Assembly (NCBI GenBank): GCA_029553285.1
Contig: JAKPCO010000067.1
Location: 1-64,000, forward strand
Direction: 5' to 3'
Source: Methanobacteriota archaeon
GTDB taxonomy: Archaea > Halobacteriota > Methanosarcinia > Methanotrichales > Methanotrichaceae
DNA length: 64,000 nucleotides
The notes under the pieces were generated by a model. The model was not told where the DNA came from, searched no databases, and saw only the letters and a list, made by a program, of their open reading frames with translations. This document shows, in pieces, positions 8,979 through 17,875 of the stretch. Position 1 is the first letter of the stretch. Each line of letters begins with the position of its first letter. The position numbers were made by a program, and so were the translations under genes.

Positions 8979-9899
8979 CTATCCCTGGCTCGAGTATCCG
9001 TGGATCGTAGCAGGTCCAGCCGGAATCCCAGTCTGTGCTGATGGGGCAGAGACAGGCGAATACGACACGGGCACAGGTCCTCCTGTTGGAATCCCCACGA
9101 TCGTAGGTGCGGCAGAAACCGTGCCGAGCCAGACCTTGGCTGATACCTGGCTGAATGTGTATCCGGGGGCAACTGCTGTTATCACATAGTACCCTGATGG
9201 CAGATCCATGCCGTAGTAGCCCAGCATATCAGTGTTTATGGTGAAGCTCCCGCCCTCCCCGCCGGAGATTATGACCCTCGCCCAGGGGATGCCTGCGCCG
9301 TTCTGGTCAACCACACGCCCGACCAGGCTGTAGGTCGTCGGGTACCTGCCCGGGTCGACGAGCACCGAGACGTTGTTTGTGAGAAGCCCACCCACCCTCA
9401 TGACGTAGAGATGGGATACGAGAAGATCGGCATGTGCTCCTGTTATCCTGTACCACCCAGGCATCATGAGACCTGTTGAGTAAACCATCCTGCCGTTATC
9501 GTAAAGCAGGAGATTGCCTGGAACTGATGTGTACACCCAGAGTATGATCGGGTCTCCGAGAATCACAGATGCCCTGGTTGTGAGCGTGCCGCCCTCCTGG
9601 ACGTATAGAATGTTCGGCAACCTCAGCTCGTCCTTTATGGCCAGCCCCTCTGCCACTGGATCCAACCTCTCGATAACCATCTGCTGAGAATCAAAGGGAG
9701 CATACGGGTCCCAGTCAGGTCGCTCAACAGCAAATGGGTTCAGGTAATCTGGCTCAACGGTCGTGACGGCCTGCTGCTGTGTGCTCCACGGCGTCAGCCA
9801 GTCAGGCTGCCTCGTTCCGGCAGCCCCGAAGGCCTGGCAGGAGCCCGCGATGAGATTGAACAGAATCGCGAGCAGAATTACGTGCTTTACATGATCCAT
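8979..9899 (-). CDS. secreted protein with a carboxypeptidase-regulatory-like (transthyretin-type) domain
   Basis: 306 residues. A signal peptide (MDHVKHVILLAILFNLIAGSCQA) is followed by a proline/tryptophan-rich linker. A central region from about 97 to 185 (LYVQEGGTLTTRA, ILWVYTSVPGNLLLYDNG, PGWYRITGAHADLL, SHLYVMRV) parallels the repeats of the neighbouring secreted protein. Residues about 190-270 form a CarboxypepD_reg-like beta-sandwich (YSLVGRVVDQNGAGIPWARVIISG, GYYGMDLPSGYYVITAVAPGY). The C-terminal tail is rich in P, S and T. It is probably exported to the cell surface; no enzyme motif is seen. It is separated by 154 bp from the next gene of similar type. Confidence 0.75.
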   Translation of the reverse strand: MDHVKHVILLAILFNLIAGSCQAFGAAGTRQPDWLTPWSTQQQAVTTVEPDYLNPFAVERPDWDPYAPFDSQQMVIERLDPVAEGLAIKDELRLPNILYVQEGGTLTTRASVILGDPIILWVYTSVPGNLLLYDNGRMVYSTGLMMPGWYRITGAHADLLVSHLYVMRVGGLLTNNVSVLVDPGRYPTTYSLVGRVVDQNGAGIPWARVIISGGEGGSFTINTDMLGYYGMDLPSGYYVITAVAPGYTFSQVSAKVWLGTVSAAPTIVGIPTGGPVPVSYSPVSAPSAQTGIPAGPATIHGYSSQG

Positions 9900-10053
9900 A
9901 CTGAGTCCCCAGCAGATTATGGAATGCTGGGAGATAAATATTGCGTGACTTCATGGATCATTCGAGAGGGTACGCAGCGTGGCATCCAGCGAACTGCCAC
10001 CGGTGCATACACAGGATCAACTGCAGATCTGTTTTCTCTCTGTCCATGTTCAT

Positions 10054-11397
10054 TTAGCAGTCAAACGCATTTGGGCCGCATGTTCTGGGCGGCTCTGATT
10101 CGCATTTAGGGCATTCAGAGGATGAGCCTCTATCGGGCCATACGTAGATGTATATGTAGTTCGACCAGTCGGTTGTGCAGTAGGCCAGTATGTGCCATCC
10201 GATCTCCTCGCCGTAGAACCAGGTCGGGAACCAGCCGGCGGTCTTGTAGCCGAAGCACTTCACACTTGGCGAGCAGTAGTATCCCCTGGGGAAGCTGCCG
10301 CACGGGGCCCATTCATACGACCAGTATTTTCCGGGACGCCTGATGTGTGACCACAGCGGGAGCCACTCGCCCTGGACAACACCAGCTGCAGTCACAAGCT
10401 TGTTCGGCCACACCTGTATGTAATACGCGTTGCAGCCGCACCTCTCCTCCGGGCATCCGCAGGATGCCACTCTGGGGAATACGGGCTTGAGGCCTGCATA
10501 ACATCCATCTTCTGAGCATCCTGGATAGATCTTGCTCGAGTCAGGCAGGATCAGCTGCTCCGTGTTCACATCAGGAGGCGTCGGCGCGCCCTGGATGCTG
10601 GATTCAGAGCCCGTGTGGAGAGACTGTATCACATTTGAGTTCTGGACGTTGGAGACCGATTGCACTATGTTCGTGTTTGACTGTATCACAGAACTCGGCC
10701 ATACATAGATGTAGACGTAGTTCGACCAGCCGTTGCAGTGGTAGCTGACGATGTGCCAGCCAGGAGCGTCTCCGTAGAACCAGCCGCGCTTGAACCCGGG
10801 CCACGACCAGCCCCACCACCGGACCTTTGGGGATGAGCTTGAGGGGTACCATTCGTATGTGTACAGGTTCCCTGCGGAGGCTATCTGCGCCCAGAGTGGC
10901 AGGTATCCTCCAAGCCGGCAGCCGCCCACCGTTTTCAGCCCTGAGGACGTCTGCACATAAAGCCTGTTTCGGGATGTCGATGAGCCTGGCCACCGCCAGA
11001 CACCACTTGGGTCGAATGAAAGACCTGCAGGGGGTGTGGCTGAGCTGAAGTCGAGGCTCCCATCAGGCTGGAAGCTCTCCGCGCTCGGCTCCTGGAGCTT
11101 CAGATCCGTCGGGGTCATCCGCTCTGCGTAGGGCCCCTCTACCTCAGGAGCAGCTGAAAACCCGCCGAGGATGTTCTCAAGACTGCTCCAGGGCTGCTGT
11201 TCTGACATCTGCGAGTCTGTTGATGGTGGCTGGGATCCAGGATACTGCGTGCTCTGCGGGTAGCCCTGCCCGCTCATAGCAGATGGGCTCTCGAGAGGTG
11301 TAAAATCGGAATAACCCTGGACACCACCATCGCCTATGGCACCGAAGGCGACATTGATGAGTGCAAACACGATAAGGATACAGCCATAGAGCTTCAA
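10054..11397 (-). CDS. secreted protein with two Trp-rich repeats
   Basis: About 447 residues from the TTG at 11397. That start is chosen because it gives a clean signal peptide (MKLYGCILIVFALINVAFGA) and has GAGGT about 10 bases upstream. A start at 11445 would lie almost on the ATATATATAG box at 11446-11457. A low-complexity S/P/Q region leads to two repeats of about 90 residues. Each has LYVQ or YYIQ, G-x-x-LPLW, a YEW core, W/F-F-Y-G-x-x-x-GWHI, and ends WSNY-x-YIYVWP. Cysteine pairs (CGCPEERCGC) precede the second repeat. A surface or sheath component is likely; no known domain is recognised. Confidence 0.7.
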   Translation of the reverse strand: MKLYGCILIVFALINVAFGAIGDGGVQGYSDFTPLESPSAMSGQGYPQSTQYPGSQPPSTDSQMSEQQPWSSLENILGGFSAAPEVEGPYAERMTPTDLKLQEPSAESFQPDGSLDFSSATPPAGLSFDPSGVWRWPGSSTSRNRLYVQTSSGLKTVGGCRLGGYLPLWAQIASAGNLYTYEWYPSSSSPKVRWWGWSWPGFKRGWFYGDAPGWHIVSYHCNGWSNYVYIYVWPSSVIQSNTNIVQSVSNVQNSNVIQSLHTGSESSIQGAPTPPDVNTEQLILPDSSKIYPGCSEDGCYAGLKPVFPRVASCGCPEERCGCNAYYIQVWPNKLVTAAGVVQGEWLPLWSHIRRPGKYWSYEWAPCGSFPRGYYCSPSVKCFGYKTAGWFPTWFYGEEIGWHILAYCTTDWSNYIYIYVWPDRGSSSECPKCESEPPRTCGPNAFDC

Positions 11398-11599
11398 CGT
11401 GACCCCGACCTCACATGCTACTCCGAAGCAATATGAGCACTTCATCTATATATATTTTGGGAGGGGTCCGGTTTTCTGGATCCACACGCTCCCGGGAGGG
11501 CGGCTGCTCGAACCTCGCGACGGGGACCACAAGAGTGTATGAGTGTATGGAGGTACCGCTAAGGAGAGGATCCGGCAGTACTGCCTGGTTTTATAAAAG

Positions 11600-11697
11600 C
11601 GCCGAGGGTGAGATTCGAACTCACGAGACTCTTTCGAGTCACCAGCTCTCCAGGAGGTTCACTCCAGGCTGGCGCCCTACCACTAGACGACCTCGGC
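11600..11697 (-). tRNA. tRNA-Ser(GGA) with a 14-nt intron
   Basis: Acceptor stem GCCGAGG/CCTCGGC with discriminator G, three-pair D stem, and anticodon stem CCAGC/GCTGG (11672-11668, 11646-11642). A long variable arm (GACTC-GAAA-GAGTC) and T arm GTGAG-TTCGAAT-CTCAC complete it. The long arm and discriminator G indicate serine. The anticodon loop reads CTGGAG + 14 nt + A, so the anticodon is GGA and the intron sits at the usual 37/38 site (11661-11648). CCTGGAG is directly repeated around it, so exact cut sites are ambiguous from sequence. CCA is not encoded. The 5' 15 nt also encode the last codons and stop of truB. Confidence 0.93.
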
Positions 11698-12720
11698 ACT
11701 GTGCTTCCAGCGTCTCGGGTAAACACCCGGATCCATTATCACCCTTTCGGTCGATGCGATTATGCCGCTCTTTGCAGCCACCATCTCCTCGCTCGAGAGG
11801 CTGGCCCTGCCGATGGCAACCGCCTCGCCCTTGAGGGTGTAGATAACAACGAAATCGCCCCTGTTTATATCTGTTTCCAGGCTCAGGAGACCCGGAGCCG
11901 CCAGGGGTGCTCCATGACAGATCGCATCGACCGCATTATCAGATATGACAAGCCCGGGAAGATGCCTGAGGGCCCTCTCGACCGGCAGAACCACCCTCCT
12001 CAGAGCGCTCTCATCCCCGCTCTCGCGCCAGATCTCGTATGCGTCTTTGAGCTTGTGCAGCGTGACAAGTGTCTCATCCTCCGCGAAAGGCCCTGCCTTC
12101 GTCCTCCGCAGCTCCTCCATGTTCGCGCCGCATCCCAGCGCGAGCCCCATGTCGTAGCAGAGCTTTCTGATGTACGTCCCGGCCTCGCACCCGACCCTCA
12201 TCAGCACCCTCTGAGCCTCGATCTCCAGGACATCGATGTAGTATATCTTCCTGGTTCGCAGATTTCTGGCGACGCTCGACTTCAGTGGAGGCCTCTGGTA
12301 TATCTCACCCGCGAACTCCTCACAGACCTGGAGTATCCTCTTCCGGGGAACCTGCTCGTGTGTCCTCATCAGACAGATGTACTCCTTGCCGGCTGTGAGC
12401 AGAAACTCCACAACCCGCGTCGCATCGCCGGTGAGCACCGGCAGTATGCCTGTCACCCTTGGGTCCAGGGTGCCGCTGTGCCCCGCCTTCTCCAGCCCCA
12501 GAATCCTCTTGACCCAGGCGACGACCTCGTGGCTTGTCGGCCCCGAAGGCTTGTCGAGATTTATCGCGCCGAGCCTGAGGTGCTCCTGGAGCGGTCTCTT
12601 CTCAGGAAAACAGCCGTAGGATGGGTCTGTGGACCCCTCACGCCTCACCACCTTCTCCCTGACGCGCTCTGCAGGGAGCCGGGCTCTGGGGATCTCCGAT
12701 CGTGGAATCATAATTCTCAT
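11683..12720 (-). CDS. truB: tRNA/rRNA pseudouridine synthase Cbf5/TruB
   Basis: 345 residues, archaeal Cbf5 size. It isomerises uridine in rRNA with H/ACA guides (Nop10, Gar1, L7Ae) and can act on tRNA U55. The TruB catalytic domain shows INLDKPSGPTSHEVV and GHSGTLDPRVTGILPV with the catalytic aspartate, then KEYICLMRTH and GTYIRKLCYDMGLALG. The C-terminal PUA domain covers about 255-335 (DAICHGAPLAAPG, RGDFVVIYTLKGEAVAIG). ATG 12720 overlaps the cmk stop (ATGA). Its stop codon TAG (11685-11683) falls in the D arm of tRNA-Ser, so protein and tRNA genes overlap by 15 nt on the same strand. Confidence 0.95.
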   Translation of the reverse strand: MRIMIPRSEIPRARLPAERVREKVVRREGSTDPSYGCFPEKRPLQEHLRLGAINLDKPSGPTSHEVVAWVKRILGLEKAGHSGTLDPRVTGILPVLTGDATRVVEFLLTAGKEYICLMRTHEQVPRKRILQVCEEFAGEIYQRPPLKSSVARNLRTRKIYYIDVLEIEAQRVLMRVGCEAGTYIRKLCYDMGLALGCGANMEELRRTKAGPFAEDETLVTLHKLKDAYEIWRESGDESALRRVVLPVERALRHLPGLVISDNAVDAICHGAPLAAPGLLSLETDINRGDFVVIYTLKGEAVAIGRASLSSEEMVAAKSGIIASTERVIMDPGVYPRRWKHSAEVV

Positions 12721-13235
12721 TTAAGCGCCCTGACAGCTGCAAGTGCGATCGATAGAGTGCCCTTCTCGTCCCATCTGCCCGTGTCGATTACGAGATCGTA
12801 TACGCTCAGATCGTTGAGGTCTATGTTGTAGTACATTCTGTATCTTCTGGCCTCGCACTCCTCCCGCGCCCTGGCCTCGGAGAGGGCCTCCTCAAGAGAC
12901 TTGTTCTCCCTCTTTGCTATCCTGCTGGCCCTCACGCTCAGCGAGGTCTTAAGCATGATCTTCAGGTCTGCATCGAGCATGTGGCCTGCAAGCCTGCCCT
13001 CGAAGATCCCGCTGCCGTTCTTCGCCAGGCTCCGCTGTGCATCATCGATCATGTAATCGATCTCGGGCCCCTGCTCTGCAAGCCTCCCGAGCTCCTTCAG
13101 CGAGAGGCCACGCTCAGCCGCTATCCTCCTGAAGAGATCACCTGAGTTGACCCATCTCAGGCCGAGCGCCTCGGAAAGGCCCCTTGCAAGCGTGCTCGTT
13201 CCAGAGCCCGGTGGACCGCTGATTGTTATGATCAT
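12717..13235 (-). CDS. cmk: cytidylate kinase
   Basis: 172 residues, the short archaeal form. It phosphorylates CMP and dCMP with ATP. The P-loop is ISGPPGSGTSTLA, followed by VNSGDLFRRIA (NMP binding), GIFEGRLAGHM, and the lid-like RIAKRENKSLEEA with R-E-E-x-x-x-RRYRMYYNIDL. Genes for cmk normally sit here between secY and truB in archaeal ribosomal operons. It overlaps the YidC-like gene and truB by 4 bp on each side, implying translational coupling. Confidence 0.93.
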   Translation of the reverse strand: MIITISGPPGSGTSTLARGLSEALGLRWVNSGDLFRRIAAERGLSLKELGRLAEQGPEIDYMIDDAQRSLAKNGSGIFEGRLAGHMLDADLKIMLKTSLSVRASRIAKRENKSLEEALSEARAREECEARRYRMYYNIDLNDLSVYDLVIDTGRWDEKGTLSIALAAVRALK

Positions 13236-13837
13236 TCCATACCGCCGATGTCAAGCGCTTTTCTTATTATCTGGGATATCGGGATCGAGCAGATGAAGTA
13301 CCAGTAGAACCAGTAGATTATCGGCCCCCAAACGATGTGTTTGATGTTCTGCTCCCCCCAGAACGGGAAGACCATGGTTATGCTGTGCTGGTCTATGTAC
13401 AGATACGCCCACATGAAGAGCGGCACAGAGACGATTCCGATGTACGCCATTGGCTTCAGCTGCATCTTCATCATCTTCCCCTGGTCGCCCATCATCTCGA
13501 GCTGCTTGTTCTGGAGATGCTGAACACGGGCCTGGTCGCCCGCGAGCTGGGCTGCCCTGAGCTCTGCCTGGAACTCACGCATCCTCATCTGCTGCTCCCT
13601 CAGGAAATCCCAGTCCATCGTGTATTTCTGTATCAGACTTGCGTACAGGCCTGTTATTGCAGCGAGCACGAAGAGCACCATGTGGAACGGCAGTATCTCT
13701 GGAAGCCATCCTATGGCCATTTCCATGGCCATCCCTATTGCAACCCTGAACTCGTGGCTCACCATTATTCCGATGGTGAGCGCAGCGCCCACGCTGAGCG
13801 CAACCGTATCGATCGATTCTACGATCCTGGACCTCAT
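13232..13837 (-). CDS. archaeal YidC/Oxa1-like membrane insertase (DUF106, EMC3/TMCO1 superfamily)
   Basis: 201 residues. Three to four membrane segments (AALTIGIMVSHEF, ILPFHMVLFVLAAITGLYASL, PMAYIGIVSVPLFMWAYLYI, IVWGPIIYWFYWYFICS) flank a charged cytoplasmic helical hairpin rich in Q, R and E (REQQMRMREFQAELRAAQLAG). That layout and the location beside secY are typical of DUF106, which structural work places with YidC, EMC3 and TMCO1 as membrane-protein insertases. It overlaps secY and cmk by 4 bp each. Confidence 0.85.
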   Translation of the reverse strand: MRSRIVESIDTVALSVGAALTIGIMVSHEFRVAIGMAMEMAIGWLPEILPFHMVLFVLAAITGLYASLIQKYTMDWDFLREQQMRMREFQAELRAAQLAGDQARVQHLQNKQLEMMGDQGKMMKMQLKPMAYIGIVSVPLFMWAYLYIDQHSITMVFPFWGEQNIKHIVWGPIIYWFYWYFICSIPISQIIRKALDIGGME

Positions 13838-15447
13838 GCGCTCTCTCCGAAGATCCTCTGCATCATCGGGTACATCTCCTGGATCTGCTCGCTTGCGATC
13901 TGCTCATACAGCCTGTACATTATCGAGACCGCGAGGAGCAGGCCGGTACCTCCTGCGCCTCCGAGCGTTCCCAGGAGGCTCGCTATCACGGTGAGCAGCC
14001 CGATAATCGCGCCGCCAATGACTGTCACCTTTGGGATGTACCGCTCCATGAGGCGCTCTATGCTGGCCGGGCTTCTCCTGTATCCCGGTATCTGAAGGCC
14101 TGAGGCGTGGATCTTTGCGGCTATGCTCTTCGCCCCCATCCCTGTCGTCTCGATCCAGAATATGGCGAATATTATGCCTCCGATTATCAGGAATGCTGTG
14201 TCGGTGAGCAGGTGCAGCCAGATCTGCCATCCGGCTATCGGGTTCATCCCGAGCTCCACCAGCCCGGGTGTGGATTGTGACACCATGCTCGGGATCCAGT
14301 CGCTCGGGCCGTGTATCGGCGACAGGTAGTACATCAGCCCTGATACAGGCTGTGGAGATGTCGCGCTTATCGGAGCTCCTGTGGCGGCATCGAACTTCGC
14401 CGATGAAAGAAATGTCCCCAGCCAGCTCTGGTATCCGGTGTAGACGATCCTGACGCCCTCTGCGGTCGTCTCAGCTGTTGTCACCGTCCCGAGCTTTGCG
14501 GTGAGCAGCGCGCCGACCATCTCGATGTTGGCCTGAAGCGCCCTTACGAGAATCATAGGCAGAACGCTGGCGTATACAAGCTTAACTGGAAACCTTCCTC
14601 TGGCGCCCCTCACCCTGCTGTGCGCCAGAGGTATCTCAATCCTGGTGCTCTCGACGAACACGACCAGCAGTATTATTCCCACAGTGGATATCAGCGCAAG
14701 GAGCCCGCCGGTGACGAATATGAACTTCAGACCCTCTGATGTGAAGATCTCATCCAGCCCTATGAGCCCGAGCCTGATTATCGATATCCACTTCGGGATT
14801 ATCCCTATGGGGAGACCGCCGTCTCCAGTTGCCCAGTTGAACAAACCGGTGACTAACTGCTGGCTCACGCCCGCAACTATGAAGAGACCGACGCCAGAGC
14901 CTATCCCCCACTTGGACACAACCTCATCCATGTAGAGTATCAGGACACCACCCAGGCATACCTGGAGGAGTATGATAAGCGAGATTACAGATAATGAGAC
15001 TCCAAGCGTTGTGGCGAGCGTCTGGTCCGGGAGCAGGTAACCTCCGGTTATCTGCGGAAGCGCCTCGACGACGATCATAACAAACACAAGGGCCTTCTGC
15101 GTCCCCTGGAATATTGCCTGATCCCTCGGATCCCTCAGATTGAGCTTTATTATCTCAGCGCCGACGAGAAGCTGCAGCACGATAGATGCTGTGACTATCG
15201 GGCCTATTCCCAGGAGCATCAGCGATCCAAAGGATCCAGCGAAGAACGCCCTGTAGTATCCGAAGAGGTCTATGGAGTGCTTGGAGAGGCCGAAGAGAGG
15301 GATGTTGGAGAGCACGAAGTAAAGCAGGAGTATTCCGACCGTCCACCCCAGCTTCCTCTTGAAGTGGACGTGGCCAGCAGGCCTCTCCACGGCAGGGAGC
15401 CTCTTGACGAACGGCTCTATCGCGTAGAAGAAACTTTGCTGGTTCAT
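13834..15447 (-). CDS. secY: protein translocase subunit SecY
   Basis: 537 residues, ten predicted membrane spans; forms the Sec61-type channel with SecE and SecG/Sec61-beta. Recognisable parts are the N-terminal FFYAIEPFVKRLPAVERPAGHVHFKRKLGWT, YYRAFFAGSFGSLMLLGIGPIVTASIVLQLLVGA (plug region), the MDEVVSKWGIGSGVGLFI segment, and AHSRVRGARGRFPVKLVYASVLPMILVRALQ. It is longer than many archaeal SecY because of an extended external loop at about residues 320-395, before the last spans. ATG 15447 overlaps the uL15 stop. Confidence 0.97.
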   Translation of the reverse strand: MNQQSFFYAIEPFVKRLPAVERPAGHVHFKRKLGWTVGILLLYFVLSNIPLFGLSKHSIDLFGYYRAFFAGSFGSLMLLGIGPIVTASIVLQLLVGAEIIKLNLRDPRDQAIFQGTQKALVFVMIVVEALPQITGGYLLPDQTLATTLGVSLSVISLIILLQVCLGGVLILYMDEVVSKWGIGSGVGLFIVAGVSQQLVTGLFNWATGDGGLPIGIIPKWISIIRLGLIGLDEIFTSEGLKFIFVTGGLLALISTVGIILLVVFVESTRIEIPLAHSRVRGARGRFPVKLVYASVLPMILVRALQANIEMVGALLTAKLGTVTTAETTAEGVRIVYTGYQSWLGTFLSSAKFDAATGAPISATSPQPVSGLMYYLSPIHGPSDWIPSMVSQSTPGLVELGMNPIAGWQIWLHLLTDTAFLIIGGIIFAIFWIETTGMGAKSIAAKIHASGLQIPGYRRSPASIERLMERYIPKVTVIGGAIIGLLTVIASLLGTLGGAGGTGLLLAVSIMYRLYEQIASEQIQEMYPMMQRIFGESA

Positions 15448-15818
15448 AATACCACGGCTTCACCGCCAGCTGCCTCGATCTTGCTCCTGGCTGAGCTGGA
15501 GAAGGCAGCTGCGGCGACTGTAAGCCTTCTTGTGACCTTTCCCTTTCCCAGGACCTTCACACCGTGCAGCTCTATCCTGCCCTCCGGCCCAACCATCTCG
15601 TTCAGAACGCCAACGTTGATAGTATCGATGTCGAAGGAGTTTGGCCGCACGAACCCGTGCTTGCCCATGGGCTCTCCGCGTATTATTGAACGAACCCAGT
15701 GGTGCTTGCATGTGCCAGCGTTGCCACGCCCGCCCCTGGAGCCGCCGCCTCTCTGGTTCTTGTGCTTTCCATGGTAGGTCCTGTGACCGCGCTTCTCCTT
15801 CGTATGCTCCCTGACCAT
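15444..15818 (-). CDS. rpl15: 50S ribosomal protein uL15
   Basis: 124 residues, slightly short for an archaeal uL15. The glycine/arginine-rich N-terminus (GHRTYHGKHKNQRGGGSRGGRGNAG) threads into rRNA; the globular end includes VLGKGKVTRRLTVAAAAFS and the final KIEAAGGEAVVL. It sits 4 bp after uL30 and overlaps secY, as in other archaeal operons. Confidence 0.95.
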   Translation of the reverse strand: MVREHTKEKRGHRTYHGKHKNQRGGGSRGGRGNAGTCKHHWVRSIIRGEPMGKHGFVRPNSFDIDTINVGVLNEMVGPEGRIELHGVKVLGKGKVTRRLTVAAAAFSSSARSKIEAAGGEAVVL

Positions 15819-15822
15819 GATA

Positions 15823-16278
15823 TCACCTCATCTTATTTATGAGCTCGGCTATCGATTCGTGATATCCAAGCTCTCCGCCTTCCTTGACGGCCTTCTTTAT
15901 CCCGCGGTGGCCCTTCCGCGGAGGATGGAGCCTGAACACAGGCTTTATGCCGAAGTCATTCAGGCTTGCAGCCCCTGCGCATACAGCCTCTGCCAGCTCG
16001 CGTATGCTCCTGTATGGAGAGATCTCGCGCACAATCTCGTCAGTGAGACGCCTGTTCCCGCTGAGCCTCCCGCGTCTTTCCAGGATCATGGTGAGCAGAT
16101 CTGCGTCTGCCTTTCCCCAGGCGACGTAATCCTTGACCACCTGGATCATACCGCGGTAGTGTTCATCCTCTCTCACAAATACGCAGTGATTCACTCTATG
16201 GAGACGGAGCATGCTCAGGGTGTCCCTGATCGCAGGCTTCGTGTTGACCTCTCCCCTGAGCCTGATTATCGCGTACAT
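15823..16278 (-). CDS. rpl30: 50S ribosomal protein uL30
   Basis: About 151 residues from ATG 16278, which follows GAGGT by seven bases. A TTG two codons upstream at 16284 is less likely. The long archaeal/eukaryal form is seen: [29 protein letters not shown], the GDxxxRGMIQ-like [16 protein letters not shown], and C-terminal [14 protein letters not shown]. It lies between uS5 and uL15. Confidence 0.95.
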   Translation of the reverse strand: MYAIIRLRGEVNTKPAIRDTLSMLRLHRVNHCVFVREDEHYRGMIQVVKDYVAWGKADADLLTMILERRGRLSGNRRLTDEIVREISPYRSIRELAEAVCAGAASLNDFGIKPVFRLHPPRKGHRGIKKAVKEGGELGYHESIAELINKMR

Positions 16279-16280
16279 CC

Positions 16281-16895
16281 TCAAGACCTCACAGTTATGG
16301 TGTTAAGGAGCGCATTGTAGGTCGCCTTGGCGAAGTTCAGGGTTGTCCTCGTCGAACCCTCTGTTCTGGTCCAGACGTCCTTTATGCCGGCCATCTCCAT
16401 GACCTTCTTGGCCACATCTCCGGCAGCCAGTCCGAGGCCCCTGGGCGCGGGCATGAGATATATCCTGACGCTGCCAGAGCTTCCAGATACCTTGTACGGC
16501 ACGGTGTGCGCCTGGCCGCAGCCGCACTCCCAGCTCCCACAGCCCCTGTTGATCCTGACGACGTTGAGCTTCGCGTTCTCTATACCCTTCTTTATGGCCC
16601 CGCCAACCTGGACATCCTTGCCGTGGCCTATGCCGATGTATCCATCTCTGTTCCCGACTATGACTGTGGTTCTGAACTTCACCCTTCGCCCGGAGTCGGT
16701 CATCCTCTGCACCATGGTTATGTCCAGGACCTCATCCTCGAGGCCGGGGAGCAGAAGATCTATAATCTGATGCTCTTTGATGGGAAGACCAGACCTGACC
16801 GCCTCCTCGAACGTGGTGACTTGCCCCTCATAGACAAGCCTGCCGAGCCTGGTCTTCGGTATCCATTCCTCTTCTGTCTCGTAACCCTTGATCAT
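16281..16895 (-). CDS. rps5: 30S ribosomal protein uS5
   Basis: 204 residues. The S5 double-stranded-RNA-binding fold covers about 55-115 ([32 protein letters not shown]), followed by the C-terminal domain with [42 protein letters not shown] adds four closely spaced cysteines and a histidine, as in archaeal S5. It contributes to decoding accuracy at the mRNA entry site. The start is 4 bp after the uL18 stop. Confidence 0.97.
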   Translation of the reverse strand: MIKGYETEEEWIPKTRLGRLVYEGQVTTFEEAVRSGLPIKEHQIIDLLLPGLEDEVLDITMVQRMTDSGRRVKFRTTVIVGNRDGYIGIGHGKDVQVGGAIKKGIENAKLNVVRINRGCGSWECGCGQAHTVPYKVSGSSGSVRIYLMPAPRGLGLAAGDVAKKVMEMAGIKDVWTRTEGSTRTTLNFAKATYNALLNTITVRS

Positions 16896-16899
16896 GATC

Positions 16900-17409
16900 T
16901 CACCCCAGTATCCTCTCCCTCGCGGCCTCGAACTGCGAGACCACGTCCACTCCGGTGTAGTCTCTTATGACCTCTCCACGGATTCTTGAGTCGTCAGGGA
17001 AGACCTCCGGGCTGTGGGGCACGTTCACTCCAGCATCAACAACTCCTTTAAGGGCGGCATACACCCTGCTCCCTCTGGAGTTCGAGTGCAGCCCTATGTC
17101 CAGTATGCCCTCCTCATACCCGAGTGCGAGCATCTTCTTGCCGAAGAGCAATCCTGTAAGGTAAGCTGCAGGCACGTTGCCTGTGCTGTGCTGGAACCCG
17201 TAGTTTCTGAGCTCCTTAGAGCTGACTGTGAGCAGCGTCCTGTCACCTTTGAGCTCAGCGATGATCAACTGTATTGTGATATTTGCATTGCCCTTCCTGA
17301 CGACCACCCTGGGCTTTCTGGAGAGGATGAGCCTGTATCTCACATGATAGTTGGTCCTGCCCTCTCTCCGCCTTCTGAAGGGCACCCTGTATCGCGGTCC
17401 TGTAGCCAA
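16900..17409 (-). CDS. rpl18: 50S ribosomal protein uL18
   Basis: 169 residues, archaeal uL18 (eukaryal L5-like) which binds 5S rRNA with uL5. Seen are [52 protein letters not shown] and the archaeal C-terminal extension with [13 protein letters not shown]. It lies 6 bp after eL19. Confidence 0.96.
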   Translation of the reverse strand: MATGPRYRVPFRRRREGRTNYHVRYRLILSRKPRVVVRKGNANITIQLIIAELKGDRTLLTVSSKELRNYGFQHSTGNVPAAYLTGLLFGKKMLALGYEEGILDIGLHSNSRGSRVYAALKGVVDAGVNVPHSPEVFPDDSRIRGEVIRDYTGVDVVSQFEAARERILG

Positions 17410-17415
17410 ATAGCA

Positions 17416-17874
17416 TCACTCTCTCATAAGGCCTTTCGCCTTGATGTAAGCATCGAGATGCGCAATGCTCCTGTACTCTCCGCCTTTCGCTTTTCTGTAC
17501 AGCAGCCTGTATGCGTGTCTGTCGATCTTCTCGTTATCCCTCATCTCCCGGAGACGCCTCCGGAGCGCTCTGATCCTGCTGATCCAGATCTCCTTTGGAT
17601 TTGCTCTGGCGCCCTTCGCACCCCTTCTGCGTCCGGGTCCTTTTCTGTGGCCGTATGCCCTCTTCTCAGCTCTCAACCTGAACCTGGCGCGGCTGTTGCC
17701 CTTCTTGGGCTTTGCCTTTATATTGCCCGCCTCGATATGAGCACGTATATCCTCTCTTGTGATGGCATCAGCCAGCTCACTGGCCACCTCCGGGTCCGGG
17801 TTAATCCACACCCGACTCTCTCCGACACCGAGCTCGCTTGCTGCCAGCCTTCTCTGAACTGTGAAGTTGGGCAA
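17416..17874 (-). CDS. rpl19e: 50S ribosomal protein eL19
   Basis: About 152 residues. The TTG at 17874 is preferred: it lies 8 bases after GGAGG and gives MPNFTVQRRLAASELGVG, the usual eL19 opening. A GTG at 17889 would overlap eL32 further. Other signatures are RVWINPDPEVASELADAITREDIR, the basic hinge KKGNSRARFRLRAEKRAYGHRKGPGRRRG, and RAKGLM-type C-terminus. Archaeal and eukaryal only; anchors large-subunit rRNA and intersubunit bridges. Confidence 0.95.
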   Translation of the reverse strand: MPNFTVQRRLAASELGVGESRVWINPDPEVASELADAITREDIRAHIEAGNIKAKPKKGNSRARFRLRAEKRAYGHRKGPGRRRGAKGARANPKEIWISRIRALRRRLREMRDNEKIDRHAYRLLYRKAKGGEYRSIAHLDAYIKAKGLMRE

Positions 17875-17875
17875 C

